The notes below the pieces were generated by a model. That model saw only the letters and a list, made by a program, of their open reading frames with translations. It was not told the origin of the DNA and did not search any database. Shown piece after piece: positions 1-15,300 of a stretch of 64,000 bases of DNA (position 1 is its first letter; each line of letters opens with the position of its first letter). The DNA is from Tubulanus polymorphus (Eukaryota; Nemertea; Palaeonemertea; Tubulaniformes; Tubulanidae), in the NCBI RefSeq assembly GCF_964204645.1, contig NC_134026.1, positions 17,750,650 to 17,814,649 of the forward strand. The letters are read 5' to 3'. The position numbers were made by a program, and so were the translations under genes.

Positions 1-515
1 TGTTACCCGAGGCCGGGAAATAGAAAACCCAGCAACCAGCTGGGATATCCGATGATCCCCTGCTACATTTGGCCATCCAGAAGCACGCAATGTATGAGAA
101 ATCGCGGAGCGGTAACCTTTAATAGTTATGACCTGTAAACCTTTTGCTACAAATAGGTGCAGTAAAAAATCTGCCAATTGAGCTACAGAGGGTGAGCATG
201 GATCAATTTCCCCTGCAGCACACCAATCCGCAAAATGACTCCATTTGGCATCGTAAATGGTACTTGTTGATGGCCGATTAGATCCTGCGATAAAGGAGGC
301 AGCCTGTTCTGAAAAGCCTGAAGCTGACAAGGATCGCTGGACAATGGCCAGGCGAGCAGATTTAACCACTGGCTGTTTGGATGATGCCGAAAGAGCCCCT
401 GAGACAGAAGCGATGGGAAATTCGGAAGAATCCTGGGGTTGTCGCACAGTAGGTTGAGAAGTGGTAGGAACCATTTCTGAGCCGGCCAACATGGTGCTAC
501 CAGAACTATGTTGCA
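1..515 (-). CDS. Tyrosine recombinase, N-terminal part (DIRS copy A, cut by window edge)
   Basis: The minus-strand translation matches the N-terminal third of the recombinase in copy B (B positions about 48860-49370), including the SAM-like core-binding segment around HFADWCAAGEIDPCSPS. DIRS recombinases insert a circular cDNA intermediate without target duplication. The catalytic Arg, His-x-x-Arg and Tyr residues would lie left of base 1 and cannot be judged. The frame overlaps the end of the RT ORF at 183-515, as is usual in DIRS elements. The start was not resolved. Confidence 0.6.
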
Positions 516-2327
516 ATTGACTGATCTCTCTATTTGATACGCATACGCATACGCATGCATCCCCGACCAGTCCAGAGAGAAGGCATCGACCCCCCACGCT
601 TCCGCGTCTGGAAACGGGGACACAAACAGAGGACACCTCCGATTGAACCGGGTGGCAAACAGATCCAGCAGCGGATTGCCAAAAATGCCCCGAACCCGAT
701 CGGCTACTTCTTGGTGGAGAACCCATTCTGTCGCAATAGCCTGACCTCGACGAGACAGAGCATCGGCCATCACGTTCCTTTTCCCTGCTGAATGTGCCAC
801 AGTCAGGGACACGCCCTTTGTCTGGCACCAAAGAAGAATTTTGGCCGACAGACCTGTGAGGGTTTCTGAGTGAGTGCCCCCTTGGTTCTGAAGGTAAGCC
901 CTCACTGTTGAATTGTCTGTGGCTAACCAAACGCGGTGGCCCTCCACTCTCCTGTGAAAGAACTTCAGGGCCCTCCACACGGCCAGCATTTCTAGGAAAT
1001 TTATGTGGTTGGTGGCCTCGTAGCGAGACCATTTCCCAGCTTTGACTCGGTTCTCCAGATGTGCCCCCCAACCTTGGTGACTGGCATTCGTGAATACACG
1101 AACTGGAGCCTCTAACGGGGCTAGTGACACCCCGAGCCGAAGATTCGTAGTGGCCGCCCACCACTGAAGATCCGGACTTAGATCAGTTGGAGGTACGGGA
1201 ATCAAGGCCTCCCAGTTGCCCTTCGACTGAGACCAGAAGACCTTCCAATATTGTTGCAAGCGCCTGCTTCTGAGGCGGCCTAAGGGCACCACCAGACCCA
1301 TGGAGCTGATGGAGCCTAGAAGCCGTGACCAGTAACGAGCTGTTCTCGGGGTTGTGGACACTCCCGCTACAGCTTCTTGAAGTTTGGCCACTCGAACCAT
1401 AGACGGAAAGACTTTGCCGATTCGGAGATCGAAGTCCATGCCGAGATAAGTGAACTGTTGGGCCGGCGTCAACTGAGATTTTTCCCTGTTTACGCGGAAC
1501 CCTAGCTGATGGACTAAGTCCAAGACTGAGGTCATTGCCTCCCGACATTCCTGAGCCGAATTCGCGACTATTAACCAGTCGTCGAGGTAAACGAACAGTC
1601 GAACACCCCTTGACTGAAGTACCTTCTGAACTGACTTGACCAACTTGGTGAAAACCCACGGGGCCGTACTGAGGCCAAATGGAAGAGACCTGAATTGGAA
1701 CTGGCGGCCTTTCCACTTTATCCTGAGAAATCGCCGAGATTTTGGGTGAATTGGAACCTGAAAGTAAGCATCTTTCAGGTCCAATGAAGCCGCCCATTGA
1801 CCCGGACGGAGCCCTTGAATCACGTCCTTGGGCTTGGTCATCCGGAACCTTGGAATGTCTAGGTGCCGATTGAGGGATGACAGATCTATCACTGTCCGTT
1901 GACCCCCTGTGGCCTTTGGTACCATGAATATTCGAGAAAACCAGCCGGGAGAAGTTTCGTTGAAAACTGGTTCTATCGCTCCCTTCTCTGCCAGTTCCTT
2001 GAGAGCCGGAGAGATTAAGGCCTCCTGACCTGGTTTTGGCCGCATGTCGGGAGGTGACCTCATCAGGCGCGGTCGCCTTAGGAAACGGAGACGGTAGCCC
2101 CGAGAGACGACCCGGGAGGGCCAACCGTCTCCAAAGAGGTCGGACCAGTGGGTTGCTGCCTGCTGCAGACAACCTCCCACTGGTCCCAAGAATTCATTTC
2201 GAGTTTTTCCGAAAGGAAGAGCCCCTTTTTGGAGCCTTCCCCTTGCCTCGATACGAACCGGAACTGTTACGACCGGACGAGGCTTGACACGATTGTTGAA
2301 GTTGCGCGCTAGTTCTCCAACCGGCAT
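183..2327 (-). CDS. DIRS reverse transcriptase / RNase H / methyltransferase-like polyprotein (copy A)
   Basis: This is an uninterrupted 714-aa frame starting at an ATG that overlaps the end of gag. RT motifs are visible in order: VDLSSLNRH (about residue 145), SLDLKDAYF (about 182) and the catalytic FVYLDDW (about 247). The RNase H region follows, with VFTNASHQGWG (about 413), ATDNS and ADALSR. The C-terminal part has the DIRS methyltransferase-like signature LLDLFATRFN...SPFPD. Two oddities are seen against copy B. The first RNase H acidic residue is Asn (codon at 1085-1087) where B has Asp. About eight codons are also missing after HAYAYAY. RT activity looks possible on paper, but the Asn change should weaken RNase H. 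The product would copy the element RNA in the nucleus or cytoplasm. Confidence 0.85.
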   Translation of the reverse strand: MPVGELARNFNNRVKPRPVVTVPVRIEARGRLQKGALPFGKTRNEFLGPVGGCLQQAATHWSDLFGDGWPSRVVSRGYRLRFLRRPRLMRSPPDMRPKPGQEALISPALKELAEKGAIEPVFNETSPGWFSRIFMVPKATGGQRTVIDLSSLNRHLDIPRFRMTKPKDVIQGLRPGQWAASLDLKDAYFQVPIHPKSRRFLRIKWKGRQFQFRSLPFGLSTAPWVFTKLVKSVQKVLQSRGVRLFVYLDDWLIVANSAQECREAMTSVLDLVHQLGFRVNREKSQLTPAQQFTYLGMDFDLRIGKVFPSMVRVAKLQEAVAGVSTTPRTARYWSRLLGSISSMGLVVPLGRLRSRRLQQYWKVFWSQSKGNWEALIPVPPTDLSPDLQWWAATTNLRLGVSLAPLEAPVRVFTNASHQGWGAHLENRVKAGKWSRYEATNHINFLEMLAVWRALKFFHRRVEGHRVWLATDNSTVRAYLQNQGGTHSETLTGLSAKILLWCQTKGVSLTVAHSAGKRNVMADALSRRGQAIATEWVLHQEVADRVRGIFGNPLLDLFATRFNRRCPLFVSPFPDAEAWGVDAFSLDWSGMHAYAYAYQIERSVNCNIVLVAPCWPAQKWFLPLLNLLCDNPRILPNFPSLLSQGLFRHHPNSQWLNLLAWPLSSDPCQLQAFQNRLPPLSQDLIGHQQVPFTMPNGVILRIGVLQGKLIHAHPL

Positions 2328-3857
2328 CCGAAGCCGCCTGAGAAAGCGCTGAAGTTTGAGATGGTCCTGTTTGCGTCCGTGCCGAACCTTGCGCCGCCGG
2401 CGTCGGACCAGAACGCTTTTTCCACGGAGTTCGGGGGTTGGACTTGGCCTGAACCTCCCGAATCTTCCTCAGCTCTGCGGAAACCGGAGCGCACCAACCG
2501 GAGAAGAGACGTGAAGACGTCCCCAATGGGGCTCTCAGCAAAGCATTGGACACCATATCCGGTAGACGAGTTTTGGCACTGGAGTCCATCACTGACTGAC
2601 GGGAGGCTAACACCAGATTAGCCTGACCCCGAACCGACAACGGAATTACATGCGAAACAGACCGAGCCAAAGATGGGATAATCCGGTCCATTCCCTCCAG
2701 TTTTAGGGCAACTGACTCTGGGTCGGAGCCCGCATGAACGGCGGCGTGAGTCTCGCGAAGCTCACCCGTCAACACCTTAAGTGCCATATCTTGAAACGAA
2801 CCAACCCTGGTAAGATTGTCCAGGATTGACGTCATGGCCACCAAACCGGACTTAGGCAAACGAATACCCGACTGTGCTGTAACAGTATCCGGGCTGATCA
2901 AAGTATGATCAGCATCCAGGCAGTTATGACTGTGATCCACAGCACCTGGAGTTGCGTAATACGCCGAGCGAAATGCGCCTATAGGTGGATCGGTTGAACT
3001 AAAATATTTCCCAGATTTCATACCCCGTTCTGGAGGGGGAAATGAAAAAGTTCCAGGCCGACATTCACCCCATAATTGCGTATCCAATCGAGCCCATTCT
3101 CTCGAAACCGCTGACGATTCCCGTAAAACGTTAAGATCGGAGTCCGGAGGGCGATAAGCTTCCATTGACTCACCGACCAGAGGAGCTGCTGTGGGCTTAG
3201 CGCGAGTTGCCCCGTGCTTGACAAAGAACTCACTTATCATCGCTCTAAATGGCATGTCCCCCGCTGGTTCGGATAAAACTGAACGGGACGGAGATACATT
3301 GCGAGCCAGGGAAGCCCCCATCGTCTGGGGCAACCCACAATTGCTTGCGACAGGAACGACCCCAGAAGGAATTGCCGCCTCTGGGACCGGATCCTCATTG
3401 AAATCAGACCCTACCGCAGCATCCAGGAATTCAGAGTCAGAATTCCGAAAAACTGAGTGGGCTGGCGAACTTCTAACCGGACAATCAGGAATAGGCTTAC
3501 CTGTTGTAGACTTGTTGCGACGAAGATAACAAGTTTAAAATTTTCTCCTCAAATACATGGAAATCCTTCTGAGTCAGGTATTTTCCAGTATCCCGACGAT
3601 CATGCCGACTTCGGTGACGGTCCCTCGAACGGGATCGCGACCTACTATCGCTTTCATCGCTAACCGACGTTGACGAACGATGAGAAGACCGACGGCGAAA
3701 CTTCCGACAATAACGATCGTAGTCCCTCTCGCGATCAAACCTTGATCTGCGAGAAGGAGATTTTGCTCGTTTATTACGCTCACGGCGTCTAAATCTAGTG
3801 GGAGAGCGAGCTCTATCCCCGGAGCGACGATCAGAATCAGACGATGAACGTACCGGA
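2194..3857 (-). pseudogene. DIRS gag-like protein, truncated (copy A)
   Basis: The minus-strand frame is open from about 3534 to the stop at 2194. It ends in a basic Ser/Lys/Arg-rich tail (GKGKAPKRGSSFRKNSK) typical of nucleic-acid-binding capsid proteins. The block 2194-3010 is almost identical to 46350-47149 in copy B. A stop codon sits at about 3535-3537 in the same frame, and the N-terminal Cys-rich part present in B is deleted. The terminal repeat follows directly at about 3870. Copy A does keep a stretch (about 3011-3822) that copy B has lost, so each copy has what the other lacks. Confidence 0.7.
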
Positions 3858-3871
3858 TGTTTTGAACCGGC

Positions 3872-4063
3872 GATGTTTTTACGGCGAAAAAATCCAACGC
3901 GTTCTACTGCGAGAACGCCAAGAAAAAAGATGGCGGATTTCGCCGGTGGCTAAATGCAATACCGCAGGGCCGGGTCGTATAGAAAAACCATTGGCGATAA
4001 ATCCAAATTTAGAAAATATTGGCAAAAACCATAGGAAAGGGTACAGTACTCGACGGAAATATT
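3872..4063 (-). repeat. DIRS inverted terminal repeat of copy A
   Basis: About 190 bp is shared with 39028-39215 (inverted) and 50510-50640 (same orientation). It contains AACCATAGGAAAGGGTACAG and ends in CGACGGAAATATT. The outer end AATATT matches half of the internal complementary region at 50355-50452, which fixes the terminus at about 4063. Confidence 0.8.
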
Positions 4064-4097
4064 AGCATTGGCAATGGCCACCGGACCTTAACTGCTA

Positions 4098-4464
4098 GGT
4101 GGCAGCGAACGTGTTAAGTTCTCAAAGTATAATTGCCTGCCTTATACATGTACATGAACTCTAAACGACATGAGTAGTACGTACTATGTAGGCTAACTAT
4201 TTTATTTGACACAAGAGCTTTCACTACTTATGTATATTAGCTTCATCAGGTAACTCATACACCTGATTAAGCTACTACATATTAGTAGCGAAAGCTTGTG
4301 TGTCAAATAAAATAGTTAACCTACGTTAAGTACGTACTACTCATCTCGTTGTATGTATTCTAGTTAATTTTGGATTCTGATAAATGTCATGAATTCATCG
4401 CATTTAGAGTTCATATACAAGCCAGACAATTATATTTTGAGAACTTAAGACGTTCGCTGCCACC
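4098..4464. mobile_element. 367-bp foldback MITE with TA target duplication
   Basis: Terminal inverted repeats GGTGGCAGCGAACG / CGTTCGCTGCCACC are flanked by TA on both sides (4096-4097 and 4465-4466). Inner arms are also inverted (around 4170-4230 and 4280-4345), so most of the element can fold into one hairpin. TA target duplication fits the Tc1/mariner superfamily. It has no ORF. It lies in the CARM1 intron between DIRS copy A and exon 4. Confidence 0.85.
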
Positions 4465-4688
4465 TACATAGTACTACTCGTCTCGTATTTATTCTACTAA
4501 TATGGCATCTACACGAATTTGAAATCACACTCGCCAGCCTGAAACTATGTATTCTGGAAAGTTGTTTAAATGAAGGAGACTGACGAGACCAAAATGGTTA
4601 CCAGTTCTGCATGATAATTGAGCAAACAATAATCTGTATGAATGATGAAAATTGCATGTTATACCAAAGGCTATAAAAGACTACAGAC

Positions 4689-11770
<7,082 letters not shown>

Positions 11771-12118
11771 TGTAAAACGGGGGACTCGCACACACACAGC
11801 TCGCACCTGCACCGGGGCTAGGTAGTATCTAATGTCGCCAGCAGATGGCGCGTGTGCGAATTCAAATTACTTTATTGATTACAAAAGTTTTATTGAAATA
11901 CTTAAACATGTTAAAAGATCGGAACATGTAACGTTAGAAAAACGAAATCAAGGTGGAAAATATTAAATGAAATATTTGCTTAAATGATCCTTAATTACAT
12001 TAAATTGATTGAATTATGTTGGTTATGAAGACATCGGGCTCTCAATCTCAAGGACGCAGAGCAAATCACGAATCTGAAATTCACGAGTCCTCGTATTCTG
12101 CTTGTTGCCGTTCTGAAA
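11771..12118. promoter_or_regulatory. Head-to-head intergenic region of CARM1 and EXOSC3
   Basis: Only 348 bases separate the two start codons, which face away from each other. No TATA box suits either gene. The CARM1 side (11771-11850) is the more GC-rich, with CGCACAC words. A shared bidirectional promoter is the simplest reading. This is inferred from spacing and is not shown by any motif. Confidence 0.6.
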
Positions 12119-12307
12119 ATGGACAGTGTCAATTGCGTAGTTATTCCTGGCGATACCCTTCATTCTTTTAAATGCGCAGGAAAGAATGATCAAGTTGTAG
12201 TCGGACCAGGATTGAGAAAGGAGTCAGGAAACGTCATTGCGTCAAAACCCGGCATTCTCCGGTTCAAAGAACCCAATATCTATTGGATAGATAGCCACAT
12301 CAGAAGG
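12119..12307 (+). CDS. EXOSC3: EXOSC3 exon 1 (start codon)
   Basis: 63 codons, phase 0, donor AGG|GTAAAT. It reads [14 protein letters not shown], then [10 protein letters not shown] and [10 protein letters not shown]. This corresponds to the N-terminal domain of RRP40 that contacts the exosome ring. Confidence 0.93.
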
Positions 12308-15300
12308 GTAAATGTTTTTTTGTGACTATATGTAAATGGATGAGAATGCACCTTAGGTTTAGGTCACTTTTCATTTTAAGGTGCAGATCTGGGCTAGAGC
12401 CGCACCTCTCACTCATGAAATGAATGCTGCAATTATAATATAAGGCTTAAAATGAGAAATTCTTAACTTCTCATCAAGTTACAAGTAACATGTAACATTA
12501 GGTCGTACTTCATTTTTCGAAAGCCAAAAGGATATTTTCGCGTTGTAACCTCATATAATTTACTTTGCGAAACTGTCAAAGAATGCAAATATCCTAATAA
12601 TGCAGTAACGGTCTGAAACCCCTGTTCAGAGATGCTAGTTTTCCGGAAATATCCGGAATTCCGGAAATTTAGGATTGCCGATGTAAATTCCGGAAATTTG
12701 GTGAGAATTCCTCGCGGCGACCAGTAATGGCACGGACCGTAAAAGCGTTCGTTTGCTTGTACTCGTCGTCGCTTCTGTGTTATTTTATCTTGGTCTCTGT
12801 TTCCGAGGACGTTCTGCTACAATGTATATATGTGTGCTTGTTGTGGTATCTGTGCGTGCGTAAGCGGAGCGCCACTGTTGTGACGCCATTTCCAATTAAA
12901 AGTCAATTATCTTTGCGCGCCGTTGTACATCGTCCCGCTGACGGCCAACAATGTGAAGATGCACGTGGTAATAATTAAGATGATATTTAATCAATATCAT
13001 CTTAATTATTACCACGCGCGTGCTATGTCCTGAGGCACGCAGCTTTGTAACTTTCTTTTTGCGGGACGGTCTGCAAAATGAGCACGCACGGAAAGATTGT
13101 CAGTCGGGAGTCGGCCGATATAAAGGCAATTGACAGCGGTATAAAAAATAGATTTAACTGGCACTGGCTAAAGTGTAAGGACAGTAACGGGGACTACTTA
13201 TCGAACTACATTCGTAAGATAGACTTAGCTGGCGTGGCGTACTGCGTCGTTTGTAAAGACCAGGTCAAATACGGTAGTGGCGGGAAAAAAGATATTCTTC
13301 GTCACCCGGATAGCGCGCGGCATAAGAAGGCAGCGAGGGATGTGAAGCACAACGAATGCCTGCCGTCGTATTTTCAGATGAAAGATGCCGATCGTGATAC
13401 TGCATCTCCGGCGATGCAAAAACGCAAAAATTTTTCTGGGGGAGGATCCCCAGACCCCCCCCCCGTTCTAAATTCCGGAATTTTGGTACTTTGGCCCTAG
13501 CATCTCTGCCTGTAAGTCAAAGTGAAATATGTGTAACGCTATGTAACACCCTATAACAAGGGTGTAACAGACTGTAACGCTATGTGAAACCCTAGTAACT
13601 AAAAGTGAAATATCTGTAACACTGTAACACCTTGTAACAAAGGTAATACCAGGCTGTAACGCCATGTGAACCCCCTGTAACTCAAAGCGAAATATGTGTA
13701 ACGCTATGTAACACCCTGTAACAAGGGTGTAACAGGCTATAACGCCCTGTAATGCTATGTGAAACCCCTGTATTGTAACTAAAAGTGAAATATGTGTAAC
13801 GCTATGTAACACCCTGTAACACGGGTGTAACAGGCTGTAACGCCCTGTAACGCTATATGAAACGCCTTGTGAAACCTATCCTGTAAGTCAAAGTGAAATA
13901 TGTGTAACGCTATGTAACACCCTGTAACAAGGGTGTAATGGGCTGTAACGCCCTGTAACACCATGTGAAACCCCTGTAACTCGAAGCGAAATATGTGTAA
14001 CGCTATGTAACACCCTGTAACAAGGGTGTAACTGGCTGTAACGCCCTGTAACGCTATATGAAATGCCTTGTGAAACCTATCCTGTAAGTCAAAGTGAAAT
14101 ATGTGTAACGCTATGTAACACCCTGTAACAAGGGTGTAACAGGCTGTAACGCCCTGTAACGTTAACTTATCTGAAACCCCTGGAACTCAAAGCGAAATAT
14201 GTGTAACGCTATGTAACACCCTGTGACAAGGGTGTAACTGGCTGTAACGCTATGTGAAGTGTCTAACCAAATTTTTTTAAAACTTTTTCGATCTCGTTAT
14301 TGTGGGATTTATATTTTTATTCGTCTCTCGCGATTCATTGCGTAGTTTTACCGTGAAGTCCCACAATGGTTTATTTCATATCCCCACTTGAAAGTAGGAG
14401 GTTTTTGGGCCATTTTTTGTCTCAAAATTGTTGCGATTTTGCACGGGACGACAGATTGGATTAGAAAATCTAAAGTGGAGATTTCAAGGACAGATCTAGG
14501 ATTCTTAGATGTGGGTGGACCCGACAATTGGTCCAATTCCAAACTACATGCCCATTCCAATTTGGAATGGGCATGTAGTTTGAAAAAGGCAGATTTTGCA
14601 ATGCGAGGGCTAGAAGTGCCAAACATTAGCAGGGTTTCTTGTGGCCCACCAACAGAAATTTTTGGATTTATATTTGTATGCAAGATCTAATTTAAATTTC
14701 TATGCAAAAATTGTTTTTCATGACTTCTTGGAGGGCACATTGGAAGTTTGAAGGGGTGGACCAGTCCACTCTAAATCCGGCCTTGGATTTGTTAAAAATG
14801 TTTTTTGATGTAATCAATTTGAGAATGAAAAGTATAATTTTCTTATATCAATTTTAACCACGATATCAGACAATTTGGCTAGCATAAGTAACCCAAGCGA
14901 CAGTTGACTGGAATATGATTAAGGTTATTGCACTGATTACCCTCACATCATTTCAGTCAGTATTTGTGACAAGTCTGCATTAGAATAACCAAATTGAATA
15001 TGGAATCCCGTGCAAAAAAATTGGGACAATCTTGAGTTGAGAAGAACTGGTCCATAAGTCTACTTTCTGTAAAGATCTGTGAATCACTAGAGTTGTGGAT
15101 CTGCACTTTATCCACTTTTGTGATTGTGTTACTGTTTGTGTAATATGTAGTAGAAGGTTTACGCACATTATCATACCAGACACCTAAACTGCAGTTACTC
15201 CTAATTGCTTATGCTGTTGAAACTCAAACCTTTTGCAAACCATTAGCCCTAAACCTAATCTTTGCCATTTAACCTCAATGGTACTGTATTTCTAACTTCC

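Larger units (their letters stand above)
1..4063 (-). mobile_element. DIRS-type retrotransposon copy A (runs off the window edge)
   Basis: Read on the minus strand, the order is terminal repeat (about 4063-3872), gag-like region, a reverse transcriptase/RNase H/methyltransferase-like ORF, then the start of a tyrosine recombinase at base 1. This gene order, with no integrase or protease, identifies the DIRS order. It is nearly identical to copy B (39028-50668), which is inverted relative to A. In A the terminal repeat joins directly into the middle of gag at about 3870, so the gag N-terminal part found in B (45757-46300) is missing. It lies between CARM1 exon 4 and the missing downstream exons, so it is probably intronic. 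DIRS elements make no target-site duplication, so insertion ends were judged by comparing copies. Confidence 0.9.
12636..13507 (+). mobile_element. hAT-like non-autonomous DNA transposon
   Basis: Inverted ends CAGAGATGCTAG (12636) and CTAGCATCTCTG are followed inwards by TCCGGAA words in inverted order. It holds a zinc-finger ORF (13078-13500) and a perfect hairpin (12965-13015) but no DDE transposase domain. The flanks, ACCCCTGTT left and CCTGTAAG right, both resemble the neighbouring minisatellite unit, so it seems to have inserted at the edge of that array. The exact target duplication is unclear. It lies in EXOSC3 intron 1. Confidence 0.7.

Noticed and set aside
13468-13964. Minus-strand ORFs with [10 protein letters not shown] repeats
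   Set aside because: Translation artefact of the ~100-bp minisatellite.
14348-14690. Overlapping ORFs of 100-111 codons on both strands
   Set aside because: Symmetry is due to a 41-bp palindrome; no splice sites or family likeness.
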